A DNA stretch of 40,727 nt from Clostridia bacterium (GTDB taxonomy: Bacteria > Bacillota > Clostridia > UBA1212 > UBA1255), in contig JAFWZX010000029.1 of NCBI GenBank assembly GCA_017517275.1, forward strand, positions 1-40,727. The letters are read 5' to 3'. The notes under the pieces are model-generated. The model was not told the DNA's origin. It saw only the letters and a program-made list of their open reading frames with translations, and did not search any database. Position 1 is the stretch's first letter. Every line of letters begins with the position of its first letter. Below are positions 1 to 10,767 of this stretch, piece by piece. Both the position numbers and the translations under genes were made by a program.

Positions 1-2
1 TC

Positions 3-209
3 TGCTGTGTAAATGATAAAGAAGTATATTCATTAGAAGAAATACCAAAGCAGCAGATAACGTCTAAGGAGTTCGATTTAGAGCACAAAGAGATAGAACG
101 AAAACCTAAATATATTCCTCCTATGAGTCATCCTTGGAAACAGCAATCGTTCGAAAGATTTGTTAGAAGTCAGAAACACTATGCCGAGGGTAATCCTAAG
201 ACAGCGTAA
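3..209 (+). pseudogene. C-terminal end of an ISNCY-type transposase (5' part outside window)
   Basis: An open frame enters from the left edge and stops with TAA at 207-209, giving about 68 residues. It is lysine-rich and ends with a segment reading YIPPMSHPWKQQSF, which I recognise from the C-termini of ISNCY/IS1202-group DDE transposases. The catalytic core would lie outside the window, so completeness cannot be judged. A short hairpin follows at once, and a possible element end lies about 40 bases further on. The family name is from memory of the tail motif; that this is a coding C-terminus is clear from the open frame. Confidence 0.55.
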
Positions 210-212
210 AAA

Positions 213-232
213 AGCCCCTTGTTCCAGGGGCT
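213..232 (+). terminator. Hairpin after the transposase gene
   Basis: A 7-bp perfect stem (213-219 with 226-232) with a 6-base loop starts 4 bases after the transposase stop codon. The T-tract behind it is poor and broken, so it is a weak intrinsic terminator or a 3' stabilising hairpin. Confidence 0.5.
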
Positions 233-245
233 AATGATTTAATTA

Positions 246-288
246 TTTTGGGACATTTTCGCTAATGGTTGACAATGAAAAATCATTG
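246..288. other. Possible right end of the insertion sequence, with a small palindrome
   Basis: The stretch from about 246 to 272 (starting tttgggacattttcgc) lies where the right terminal repeat of the transposase element would be expected. The left end is not in the window, so the inverted-repeat relation cannot be tested. A 6-bp inverted repeat with an AAAA loop (273-278 with 283-288) follows, just before the -35 box of the glpP promoter; it could belong to the element or be an operator. Confidence 0.3.
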
Positions 289-292
289 TGTA

Positions 293-321
293 TTGACATA
301 TTTTCATTTTCGTAATATCAT
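293..321 (+). promoter_or_regulatory. Sigma-A-type promoter of the glp operon
   Basis: TTGACA at 293-298 and TATCAT at 316-321 are 17 bases apart. Transcription would start near 328, about ten bases before the terminator hairpin at 339, giving a very short leader. Confidence 0.65.
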
Positions 322-338
322 CCAGTTATGCGAGTTAT

Positions 339-394
339 GGAGATGCGAAAGGGCGCTTGATTATCAAGTGTGATCCTTTTGTGTCTCCTTTTTT
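339..394 (+). terminator. Leader terminator hairpin before glpP (likely GlpP-controlled antitermination site)
   Basis: Bases 339-353 pair over 15 positions (including G-U pairs) with 374-388. The stem continues as a 7-bp inner helix (354-360 with 364-370) closed by a three-base loop, and six T residues follow (389-394). This is a textbook intrinsic terminator between a promoter and the glpP start codon. In Bacillus, GlpP with glycerol-3-phosphate causes antitermination at such a leader upstream of glpD; here the terminator precedes glpP itself, so the operon would be autoregulated. The structure is read directly; the control by GlpP is inferred. Confidence 0.75.
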
Positions 395-416
395 CATTGA
401 AAAGGAGGTGAAGATA

Positions 417-977
417 ATGGATAGAAATGAAATGCTCGATTGGCTTGAACAGGCACCGGTGATTGCCGCGGTACATGCAGAAGATTGGAAATCTGCTCTT
501 GAATCCCCGGTAAAGACAATTTTTTGCCTTAAAGCAAACTTAAGGACAATAAGGAGTCGGATTAAAGAAGCTCACTTAGCTGAAAAGAAAGTCTTCGTAC
601 ATATTGATCTGTCTGAAGGCATTGGAAAAGACAAAACCGGGCTGGAATTTCTCGCAGCATGTGGTGTGGATGGTATCATAACCACAAAAAGTAATATGGT
701 AAAGATTGCCAAGGAACTTGGACTGTTTACCGTACAGCGTTTCTTCGCTTTGGATTCTCAAGGAGTATCAGCTATTGGTGAAATAACACAGACGGCAAGT
801 CCCGATTTTATTGAAATAATGCCGGGTGTTATTGAAAAAATAGTTTCCCGTTTTGCTACCGGACAGATTCCCGTTATTGCCGGAGGCCTCATTGAGACAA
901 AGCAAGAAATAACAAATGCCATTAAATGCGGTGCCGTTGCCGTTTCAACCGGCAAGCAGGACCTTTGGATTGTATAA
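417..977 (+). CDS. glpP: Glycerol uptake operon antiterminator GlpP
   Basis: A 186-residue protein of the GlpP family, a TIM-barrel RNA-binding regulator that responds to glycerol-3-phosphate and lets RNA polymerase pass leader terminators. Family features seen are the APVIAAVH start, FCLKANL near residue 40, FVHIDLSEGIG, CGVDGIITTK, IEIMPG and the C-terminal PVIAGGLI / AVSTGKQDLW segments, which form the phosphate-binding end of the barrel. The ATG at 417 is chosen because AAGGAGGTG at 401-409 stands 7 bases before it; the open frame extends upstream to 357, but only through the terminator hairpin. It heads a run of five same-strand genes for glycerol-phosphate oxidation and sits directly behind the type of leader it would be expected to recognise. 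Confidence 0.9.
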   Translation: MDRNEMLDWLEQAPVIAAVHAEDWKSALESPVKTIFCLKANLRTIRSRIKEAHLAEKKVFVHIDLSEGIGKDKTGLEFLAACGVDGIITTKSNMVKIAKELGLFTVQRFFALDSQGVSAIGEITQTASPDFIEIMPGVIEKIVSRFATGQIPVIAGGLIETKQEITNAIKCGAVAVSTGKQDLWIV

Positions 978-1017
978 AAATAGTATTGAAAGTTTATATA
1001 TAAAATAGTATTGAAAG
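977..1017 (+). repeat. 16-bp direct repeat between glpP and the dehydrogenase gene
   Basis: The 16 bases at 977-992 recur exactly at 1002-1017, a 25-base period. The second copy contains a TTG that could be mistaken for the start of the next gene. It is most simply a short tandem duplication of an AT-rich spacer. Confidence 0.6.
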
Positions 1018-1034
1018 ATATAAAAGGTGTAGAT

Positions 1035-2474
1035 GTGAAAGTGCTTTATGACGTAATCATTGCAGGCGCCGGCGTAATAGGGTCGGCGCTTGCAAGAGAG
1101 TTATCCAGATATCAACTCTCTGTTTGTGTATTAGAAAAAGAAAATGATGTTGCGATGGGTGCGACAAAGGCAAACAGCGGTATCATCCACGGTGGATTTG
1201 ATCCTGAACCGGGAACACTTAAAGCAAAGATGAACGTAGAAGGTGTTCCTCTTATATATAAAGCGGCAAAGGAACTTAACGTGCCTTTCAGGCAGTGCGG
1301 CTCCATTGTGTGCGCTTTTAACGAGCAGGAAGCAAATACCATAAAAGATCTTTATGACAGAGGTGTTATAAACGGTGTTGAGGGAATGAAGCTTCTTAAC
1401 AAAGAAGAAGTTCTTGCAATTGAACCTGCTTTATCTGCAAATATTTGTCTGGCTTTATTGATTCCGTCTGCAGGTATTATTTGTCCGTACAAGCTTGCGA
1501 TTGCGGCTATGGGCAATGCTATGGATAACGGAGCTACGCTGATACGTAATTTTAACATTGATAAAGTTATTCGGAATGACGGCGCTTTTGAGATCACGTC
1601 GGTTGACGGCAAGACGGTTGAAGGCAAGTTTTTCATAAACTGTGCCGGTGCGCATTCTGATGTTATTGCTGATAAGGCCGGCGATAAATTTTTCACGATT
1701 ATTCCAAGAAACGGAGAGTATTTATTACTTGACAAGACAGAAGGTGCTACGGTGCATCACACGATATTCCAGGTCCCTGGTCCAGAAGGAAAAGGAGTAT
1801 TAGTATCACCCACAGTTGACGGTAATCTGCTTACAGGTCCGACAGCAGAGGTCTCCTGCTCTCCTGATGCAAATATTATAACACAGGCCGGTATTTCCAA
1901 AGTTGTTAATCAAGCCCGTAAAAGCGTTCCGGGTGTTAATTTCAGACAGACGATCACTTCCTTTGCCGGTATAAGAGCGTCTGAGAAAAATTCTGACTTT
2001 ATTATTAAGGCCTCTGACAGTGTAGCAGGTCTTATTCACGTTGCCGCGATAGATTCTCCCGGCCTTACATCGTGCTTTGCTATTGCACAGTACGTCATAA
2101 ATATACTCAAGGATAATAATTTGACACTCACGGAGAAAGAATATTGGAATCCGGTTCGTGAAAATACAGAAGCTTTCCGTGAAATGTCCTACGAACAGAA
2201 AGATGAATACATAAAAGAGCATCCCGAATACGGTAAAATAGTTTGTCGCTGTGAGGGGGTCAGTGAAGGGGAAATACTTGACGCTATAAAAAGAAATCCT
2301 CGCGCTCTTGACGTAGATAGCGTAAAGAGAAGAACACGTGCAGGTATGGGAAGATGTCAGGCTGGTTTTTGTATGCCATACGTTATGGAGCTGATTGCAC
2401 GAGAGAATAACGTTGCTCTTGAGGAAGTTACAAAAAAAGGTAACGGTTCGTACATTGTTACGGGAAGAATATAA
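1035..2474 (+). CDS. FAD-dependent glycerol-3-phosphate dehydrogenase-like oxidoreductase with BFD-type [2Fe-2S] C-terminus
   Basis: The protein starts with a dinucleotide-binding fold (DVIIAGAGVIGSALAREL) and a DAO-type FAD domain (about residues 5-360) as in GlpA and LhgO relatives. About 100 residues follow that hold a BFD-like cluster site: CRC, then roughly 35 residues later RRTRAGMGRCQAGFC. GlpA of anaerobic GlpABC has the same tail. The likely reaction is oxidation of sn-glycerol-3-phosphate to dihydroxyacetone phosphate, with electrons leaving through the cluster to the next gene product. GTG at 1035 is preferred because AAGGTG lies 6 bases before it; TTG at 1011 has no ribosome site. 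No GlpC-like membrane subunit follows, so coupling to a soluble NAD-linked partner is inferred. The exact substrate could differ. Confidence 0.8.
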   Translation: MKVLYDVIIAGAGVIGSALARELSRYQLSVCVLEKENDVAMGATKANSGIIHGGFDPEPGTLKAKMNVEGVPLIYKAAKELNVPFRQCGSIVCAFNEQEANTIKDLYDRGVINGVEGMKLLNKEEVLAIEPALSANICLALLIPSAGIICPYKLAIAAMGNAMDNGATLIRNFNIDKVIRNDGAFEITSVDGKTVEGKFFINCAGAHSDVIADKAGDKFFTIIPRNGEYLLLDKTEGATVHHTIFQVPGPEGKGVLVSPTVDGNLLTGPTAEVSCSPDANIITQAGISKVVNQARKSVPGVNFRQTITSFAGIRASEKNSDFIIKASDSVAGLIHVAAIDSPGLTSCFAIAQYVINILKDNNLTLTEKEYWNPVRENTEAFREMSYEQKDEYIKEHPEYGKIVCRCEGVSEGEILDAIKRNPRALDVDSVKRRTRAGMGRCQAGFCMPYVMELIARENNVALEEVTKKGNGSYIVTGRI

Positions 2475-2487
2475 GAGGTGGCTGCAA

Positions 2488-3753
2488 ATGGATAATATTG
2501 TAAAACATGACGTAGTAGTAATCGGCGGAGGACCTGCCGGCATGGCAGCTGCATTAAGCGTATGGGATAACGGTGTGACAGACGTTGTAATAATAGATAG
2601 AGAGACCTCAGTAGGAGGCATTTTAAAACAATGTGTACACAGTGGTTTTGGTTTACATAAATTGGGAAGGGAATTAACCGGCCCTGAGTATGCGGCAGAA
2701 TATGCAAAGCGCGTGTTTGAACGCAATATAAAAGTGTATTCAGATACGATGGTTGTTGATATAAATAAAGAAAAGCTTGTTATAGCTACAAACAGGCAAG
2801 GAATTTTAAAGATTCAAGCAAAAGCAGTTATACTTGCTATGGGCTGCAGAGAAAGAAGCAGAGGAGCTCTTAATATTCCCGGAACACGGCCTTCCGGTAT
2901 TTTCAGCGCAGGAACAGCCCAAAAACTTATAAATTGTGAGGGATACAGTGTAGGTAGCAAAGTGGTTATTCTCGGCTCCGGCGATATAGGCCTGATTATG
3001 GCCAGACGTATGACGTTGGAGGGGGCGAAAGTTGAGGCTGTATGCGAGATTATGCCGTATTCCGGCGGCCTTACGCGTAACATCGTACAATGCCTGGAAG
3101 ATTATGGTATTCCGCTGTATCTTAGTCATACGGTTGCACAGATACACGGCAAAGACCGTTTAGAAGGCGTTACAATCGCACAAGTAGACGAAAACAGACA
3201 GGTTATAGAAGATACAAAGAGATACATTCCTTGCGATACATTACTTCTGTCAGTAGGACTTATTCCGGAAAACGAATTAACAAAGATGGCAGATATTGCC
3301 ATAGATCCCGTAACAAACGGTCCTGTGGTTTTCCAGGATAGGCAAACGACAGTCGAAGGTATTTTCGCCTGCGGAAACGTTCTGCAAGTTCATGATCTTG
3401 TGGATTACGTCTCCGATGAGGCTGAGATTGCCGGACGAGGCGCTGCTTGCTACGTAACGGAGCAACAGAAGGATTCTTCTTTAGTTGTTGACGTAAAGCC
3501 CGGAGATAAGATTCGCTACGTTTTACCTCAAAAATTAAATGTCAACAATTCTCAGGGGAAGGTTGACCTGTATATGAGAGTAACTGAGCCGATGGGTCGT
3601 ACTGTTTTTACCGTATGTGATGACAAAGGAAATCTATTGTCCAAGGCTGTGAAGATGCGCGCTATGCCGGGTGAAATGGAGAAGATAACTGTTGATCTTT
3701 CACAAATCGGTAGCGCCGAAAGTATAGTTGTTAAGGGAGAGGCTGGAAAATGA
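2488..3753 (+). CDS. NAD(P)/FAD-dependent pyridine nucleotide-disulfide-type oxidoreductase, partner of the preceding dehydrogenase
   Basis: About 421 residues. The FAD-binding motif VVVIGGGPAGMAAAL is at the N-terminus, the second nucleotide-binding motif VVILGSGDIGLIMARR is near residue 155, and the flavin-contact segment GIFACGNVLQVHDLVD is near 300. The last 85 residues form the extra beta-rich domain usual in this family. A redox-active CxxC is absent, so it is not a thioredoxin-reductase-like enzyme; it resembles the second subunit of heteromeric dehydrogenases such as HcnB and the GlpABC-associated oxidoreductases. Its likely job is to pass electrons from the [2Fe-2S] dehydrogenase to NAD(P). 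The start at 2488 follows GAGGTGG; an upstream frame from 2395 lies inside the previous gene. Its stop overlaps the next start by four bases (ATGA). Confidence 0.8.
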   Translation: MDNIVKHDVVVIGGGPAGMAAALSVWDNGVTDVVIIDRETSVGGILKQCVHSGFGLHKLGRELTGPEYAAEYAKRVFERNIKVYSDTMVVDINKEKLVIATNRQGILKIQAKAVILAMGCRERSRGALNIPGTRPSGIFSAGTAQKLINCEGYSVGSKVVILGSGDIGLIMARRMTLEGAKVEAVCEIMPYSGGLTRNIVQCLEDYGIPLYLSHTVAQIHGKDRLEGVTIAQVDENRQVIEDTKRYIPCDTLLLSVGLIPENELTKMADIAIDPVTNGPVVFQDRQTTVEGIFACGNVLQVHDLVDYVSDEAEIAGRGAACYVTEQQKDSSLVVDVKPGDKIRYVLPQKLNVNNSQGKVDLYMRVTEPMGRTVFTVCDDKGNLLSKAVKMRAMPGEMEKITVDLSQIGSAESIVVKGEAGK

Positions 3754-4127
3754 ACAGGGATTTGATATGTATTATTTGTCCTCGCGGTTGTAAAATGTCA
3801 GTGGATGTTCCCGACTGTACTTTGTCTGATATGGGAAAACCAGGCTGCGAGATAACGGTAGTTGGCAACAGCTGCAAGCGCGGAGAGGTATATGCTATCT
3901 CAGAATGTACGAATCCGCAAAGAAGTATTACGTCAACAGTTAGGGTGTCTAACAGGGAGAACGTAATGGTAAGTGTCAAAACGAAAGATACTGTTTCTAA
4001 AAACAAGATCTTTGAGGTGATGAAGGTTATACGTTCTCTAAGCGTTGAAGCTCCCCTTGAAATAGGCGATGAGTTATGTGATAATGTGGCAGGCACAAAG
4101 ATTATTGCAACAAAAAAAGTGGAGTAA
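3750..4127 (+). CDS. DUF1667 family cysteine-rich protein of the glycerol-phosphate module
   Basis: A 125-residue protein of the DUF1667 family, which regularly follows the two oxidoreductases seen here. The N-terminus has a C-x2-C-x3-C cluster (CIICPRGC) and a further NSCKRG motif near residue 45, plausible metal or Fe-S ligands. The middle part (TNPQRSITSTVRV) is the conserved region of the family. No enzymatic role is established. Overlap with the gene upstream and the cysteine content suggest a third subunit of the dehydrogenase complex, perhaps an electron carrier. Confidence 0.8.
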   Translation: MNRDLICIICPRGCKMSVDVPDCTLSDMGKPGCEITVVGNSCKRGEVYAISECTNPQRSITSTVRVSNRENVMVSVKTKDTVSKNKIFEVMKVIRSLSVEAPLEIGDELCDNVAGTKIIATKKVE

Positions 4128-4133
4128 GATGAT

Positions 4134-4937
4134 ATGAACGATATTTCGATTTTAAAAGACGTACAGTTATTTTTATTCGATATGGATGGTACTTTGTATC
4201 TTGGAAACCGTCTGTTTTCATTTACAAAGGAACTTCTTTCTGCTATTAAGGCTACAGGCAGGCGTTATATGTTTATGACGAATAATTCATCTAAAAGTGT
4301 AGCCGATTATATAAAAAAATTGGAAAAGCTTGGTATTACTGCAGAACGTGAGGATTTTATTACTTCATCTCAGGCTACTGCTTATTATTTAAAAAAATAC
4401 CATAAAGATGCCAAACTCTACGTATGCGGAACAGTATCCTTAATTAAAGAGTTAGAATATGAAGGTTTTACTGTTACCGATAAGTTAAACGAAGTTGACT
4501 GTATCGTAATCGGAAATGATACAGAACTTACTTTTAAGAAACTTGAAGACATGTGCAAGATTCTTCTGAGCCGCGACGTGCCGTATATTGCTACGAATCC
4601 TGACTACGTATGTCCGACAGAATATGGCAGTGTGCCGGATTGTGGAAGTTTTTGCGACATGATATACAACGCAACAAAGAAACGTCCCGTAGTTATAGGC
4701 AAACCTGAACCTTTGATGCCAATACTTGCAATGGACCACACAGGCGTAACAAAAGAGCGCACGGTTGTTATCGGAGACAGGATTTATACTGATGTAAAAA
4801 GTGGTGTAAATGCAGGTACTATCAGTGTATTGGTACTTAGCGGAGAAACTACAGTCGATATACTCAACGAATCGGACGTTAAGCCTGATCTCGTACTTGA
4901 TGACTGTAGTCCGATCATTGGAGTTTTAAGGAATTAG
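4134..4937 (+). CDS. HAD-superfamily subclass IIA phosphatase (NagD / glycerol-phosphate phosphatase-like)
   Basis: A 267-residue HAD-IIA hydrolase. Motif I is FLFDMDGTLYLG (nucleophile Asp and general acid Asp near residues 16 and 18), motif II is MFMTNNSSKS, the motif III lysine lies in VVIGKPEP, and motif IV is VVIGDRIYTDV. The cap between motifs II and III is of the C2a type. Members dephosphorylate small phosphates such as phosphoglycolate, glycerol phosphates or p-nitrophenyl phosphate. Position six bases behind the DUF1667 gene, with GGAG at 4121-4124, makes it the last gene of the glp operon, where a phosphatase could drain excess glycerol-3-phosphate or another three-carbon phosphate. 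The substrate is inferred from neighbours only. Confidence 0.85.
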   Translation: MNDISILKDVQLFLFDMDGTLYLGNRLFSFTKELLSAIKATGRRYMFMTNNSSKSVADYIKKLEKLGITAEREDFITSSQATAYYLKKYHKDAKLYVCGTVSLIKELEYEGFTVTDKLNEVDCIVIGNDTELTFKKLEDMCKILLSRDVPYIATNPDYVCPTEYGSVPDCGSFCDMIYNATKKRPVVIGKPEPLMPILAMDHTGVTKERTVVIGDRIYTDVKSGVNAGTISVLVLSGETTVDILNESDVKPDLVLDDCSPIIGVLRN

Positions 4938-4972
4938 TTGTACATAATGCCCTTGTAGAATCTTGGTATATT

Positions 4973-5001
4973 TTGACAAATATTGCACAAAGATATATAA
5001 T
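4973..5001 (+). promoter_or_regulatory. Strong sigma-A-type promoter of the HU gene
   Basis: Perfect TTGACA (4973-4978) and TATAAT (4996-5001) boxes with a 17-base spacer. A ribosome site (GGAGGG near 5032) precedes the HU start at 5044. An abundant nucleoid protein fits a consensus promoter. Confidence 0.85.
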
Positions 5002-5043
5002 GCAAATATAAAATAAAATTAATTAAAACATGGAGGGTAACAA

Positions 5044-5319
5044 ATGAATAAGACAGAATTAGTCGCAGTAGTTTCAGAGGCTGCAAACGTGTCTAAAAAA
5101 GATGCTATGGCAGTTGTATCAGCTACTTTTGATGCGATAACAAATGCAATTGCAAGCGGTGATAAAGTTCAGCTGGCAGGTTTTGGTACTTTTGAAGTTC
5201 GTGAGCGCGCAGCTCGTGACGGTAAGAATCCGTTAACGGGAGAGGCCATCAAAATTGAAGCATGCAAGGTTCCTGCTTTTAAAGCAGGCAAAGCTCTTAA
5301 GGATGCTGTTAACCAATAA
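5044..5319 (+). CDS. hup: DNA-binding protein HU
   Basis: A 91-residue HU/IHF-family protein that bends DNA and compacts the nucleoid as a dimer. The N-terminal helices ([21 protein letters not shown]) and the saddle region [20 protein letters not shown], followed by [12 protein letters not shown] and the C-terminal [13 protein letters not shown], match the family over its whole length. The intercalating proline is in the NP step of GKNPLTG. It is a single-gene unit with its own consensus promoter and a strong terminator right after it. The gene is complete and nothing in it is unusual. Confidence 0.97.
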   Translation: MNKTELVAVVSEAANVSKKDAMAVVSATFDAITNAIASGDKVQLAGFGTFEVRERAARDGKNPLTGEAIKIEACKVPAFKAGKALKDAVNQ

Positions 5320-5356
5320 CCCGTTGATTTGATTAGGCTCAAAATTGATTTTTAAA

Positions 5357-5388
5357 AGCGGTGTGAACTCACTCACACCGCTTTTTTT
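5357..5388 (+). terminator. Terminator of the HU gene
   Basis: A 10-bp perfect stem (5357-5366 with 5373-5382) with a six-base loop runs into seven T residues. The A-rich left flank allows weak function for the convergent beta-galactosidase gene too. Confidence 0.9.
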
Positions 5389-5430
5389 AGCGAACAATAC
5401 CGCTTGATGTAAAAGAATAAGCCCATTGCT

Positions 5431-8721
<3,291 letters not shown>

Positions 8722-9627
8722 GTGATAAATAGTATGACCGGTTATGGCAGAGGCGAATACAAGACAGACGGCACTCGCTGTATCGTTGAGATCAGAACGG
8801 TTAATCATAAGAATTTTGATTATTCAATCAGATGTCCCAAAGAACTCTACTCTGTAGAGGATAGAATTCGAGATTTATTAAAAGCATATATTTCCAGAGG
8901 AAAAGTAGATATTTTTGTTACGTACGTCAACGAAGATTCAAAAGTCAGCAGTGTTATTGTCGATGCAGGTCTCGTTAAGGCATACATAGAGGCCATTTCA
9001 CAAGCCAGCAGCTCTATTGGCATGAGTTTTGAACCGCGTACAGACATCTTTTTCAAAATTCCGGATGCGTTTACACAAGTAAAAGAATCGACAGATGCTG
9101 ATATTTTATGGCAGAACATTTCACCTGCTTTTGAGGCCGCCTTGCAGTCCCTTACAAGTATGCGCCATACGGAAGCTCTTAAGCTCATAACAGGAATCGA
9201 GGATTGCTTTGACAGGATTGCCGGATTTTTCACCGTCATTGAACAAAGAAGCGAACTGGTGCCTGCAGAGTATAAGGAGAAGCTGATGTCCAGACTTGCT
9301 GAATTGATGGATAAGCAGATAATAGACGAGCAACGCATTGCAGGAGAGGTTGCTGTATTTGCTGACAGATCCTGTATAGACGAAGAATTGGTTCGTTTCA
9401 AAAGTCACATTGCTCAGTTTAAGAAGCTTCTTGGTGAGAAAGAGAAAGTAACGACGAACCAGGATAAACAGTCTGTCGGTAAAAAAATGGATTTTATTAT
9501 CCAGGAAATGAATCGTGAAATCAACACCATGGGCTCCAAGGCCAACGATCTTGATATAACAAACAGTGTTATTTCAATTAAAAGTGAGATTGAAAAGATC
9601 CGTGAGCAGGTTCAGAATATAGAGTAA
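8722..9627 (+). CDS. yicC: YicC family endoribonuclease
   Basis: About 301 residues with both halves of the YicC family: the N-terminal INSMTGYGRG motif and NHKNFDYSIR, and the C-terminal DUF1732 region with the conserved CIDEELVRFKSHI, GKKMDFIIQEMNREINTMGSKA and the final EIEKIREQVQNIE. Characterised members form hexamers that cut RNA and take part in small-RNA turnover. GTG at 8722 is chosen because it gives the family's usual start one residue before INSMTGYG; ATG at 8710 would add four residues and sits almost on the GGAG. It opens the conserved yicC-remA-gmk-rpoZ cluster. Confidence 0.9.
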   Translation: MINSMTGYGRGEYKTDGTRCIVEIRTVNHKNFDYSIRCPKELYSVEDRIRDLLKAYISRGKVDIFVTYVNEDSKVSSVIVDAGLVKAYIEAISQASSSIGMSFEPRTDIFFKIPDAFTQVKESTDADILWQNISPAFEAALQSLTSMRHTEALKLITGIEDCFDRIAGFFTVIEQRSELVPAEYKEKLMSRLAELMDKQIIDEQRIAGEVAVFADRSCIDEELVRFKSHIAQFKKLLGEKEKVTTNQDKQSVGKKMDFIIQEMNREINTMGSKANDLDITNSVISIKSEIEKIREQVQNIE

Positions 9628-9650
9628 TCAGGTAAGGAAAGGACAATCAA

Positions 9651-9896
9651 ATGACGTTAATTAATATTGGATTTGGTAATTTAGTAAGCGCAGATAAGAT
9701 TGTTACTATCATCAGTCCTGATTCTGCCCCTGTAAAGAGGATTATTCAAGAGAGCAAAGACAGACTGATGTGCGTAGATGCAACGTACGGAAGACGTACG
9801 AGAGCTGTTATAATAACAAATAGCGGCCATGTGATATTGTCGGCTATCCAACCTGAGACTATCGCAGGTAGAGTATCAACGGAGGCGCAGGAATGA
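9651..9896 (+). CDS. remA: RemA-like DNA-binding regulator (DUF370)
   Basis: An 81-residue DUF370 protein with the typical INIGFGNLV start, [14 protein letters not shown] and [15 protein letters not shown] core. In Bacillus subtilis RemA activates biofilm-matrix and osmoprotection genes by binding DNA as a ring-like multimer. The gene has this same position just before gmk in many Clostridia and Bacilli. Its stop overlaps the gmk start (ATGA), so the two are translationally coupled. Which genes it controls here cannot be told from the window. Confidence 0.88.
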   Translation: MTLINIGFGNLVSADKIVTIISPDSAPVKRIIQESKDRLMCVDATYGRRTRAVIITNSGHVILSAIQPETIAGRVSTEAQE

Positions 9897-10522
9897 CAAG
9901 GGGACTTACAAAAGAGGGTATGTTGTTTGTTATATCGGGGCCTTCAGGAAGCGGCAAAGATACGGTCATAGACAAGGTCAGAGCACTCGACCCGAGTATC
10001 GGCACTTCTGTATCTGCAACTACCAGACCTATCAGGAAAGGTGAGAAGGAAGGAATTAATTATTATTACAAATCGATAGAGGAATTTGATGCTCTCATCG
10101 AGGCCGGAGATGTACTTGAGTGGGATGTTTTCCAAGGTAACAAATACGGTACACTCAAGAGTGAACTCGACAGCCAACTGCAGCAAGGCAAATTTATTAT
10201 GCTGGCAATCACAGTACCGGGAGCTTTGAAAATTAAGGAGCTTTTTCCGAAAGAAAGCGTACTTATTTTCAATCTACCTCCTTCATTGGATACGTTAAAA
10301 AGTCGCATTCTCAACCGTGGTAGAGAAACAACGGCAGAAGCGGATGCAAGATTCCGTGCGGCAATAGAAAATGAGATACCGAAGGCAGTCTTGTTTGACT
10401 ACATTTTGGTAAATGATAACTTAGATGAAACAGTTGATTCACTAATGTCAATAATTAAAGCAGAATCAAGTAGGTTTTCACGAAATGAAACAATACTTAA
10501 AGATTTACATTTAGTAGATTGA
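9893..10522 (+). CDS. gmk: Guanylate kinase
   Basis: A 209-residue guanylate kinase that makes GDP from GMP and ATP. The P-loop GPSGSGKDT lies near residue 17, followed by the GMP-binding region ([19 protein letters not shown]), [14 protein letters not shown] and the lid/arginine segment [19 protein letters not shown]. Length and order agree with bacterial Gmk. The start at 9893 overlaps the remA stop by four bases. rpoZ follows 13 bases later, the usual order in Firmicutes. Confidence 0.96.
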   Translation: MTRGLTKEGMLFVISGPSGSGKDTVIDKVRALDPSIGTSVSATTRPIRKGEKEGINYYYKSIEEFDALIEAGDVLEWDVFQGNKYGTLKSELDSQLQQGKFIMLAITVPGALKIKELFPKESVLIFNLPPSLDTLKSRILNRGRETTAEADARFRAAIENEIPKAVLFDYILVNDNLDETVDSLMSIIKAESSRFSRNETILKDLHLVD

Positions 10523-10535
10523 AAGGAGAAAAGAA

Positions 10536-10742
10536 ATGATTTATCCGGCGATTGCTGATTTGCTCAGCACAGTAGACAACAGGTACACTCTGGTAATGGA
10601 AATTGCAAAGAGAGCAAGACAGGTTACTGCAGGTTCTGAAAGCAGAACAGAATTCAAGTCAAACAAGAGCGTTACTATTGCAGTTAACGAAATTGCAGAG
10701 GGCAAAGTAACTTATGAGCGTACAAATGACGGTCTTAAGTAA
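10536..10742 (+). CDS. rpoZ: RNA polymerase omega subunit
   Basis: A 68-residue omega subunit, which helps RNA polymerase assembly by binding the beta-prime C-terminus. The conserved DNRYTLVMEIAKRARQV core is present and is followed by the KSVTIAVNEIAEGKV helix region. It is short, as in other Clostridia. A good ribosome site (AAAGGAGAA) precedes the ATG. It closes the yicC-remA-gmk-rpoZ cluster; glyS follows after 25 bases and may be cotranscribed. Confidence 0.93.
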   Translation: MIYPAIADLLSTVDNRYTLVMEIAKRARQVTAGSESRTEFKSNKSVTIAVNEIAEGKVTYERTNDGLK

Positions 10743-10767
10743 GAATATATTTTGAGGAGTAATTAAA

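Noticed and set aside
1011..1034. TTG start of the GlpA-like gene at 1011
   Set aside because: No ribosome site before it and it lies in the second copy of a 16-bp direct repeat; GTG 1035 has AAGGTG in place.
1806..2726. 306-codon open frame on the minus strand across the dehydrogenase and oxidoreductase genes
   Set aside because: It lies antisense to two well-recognised flavoprotein genes, has Cys/Ser/Thr-rich low-information sequence and no family motif.
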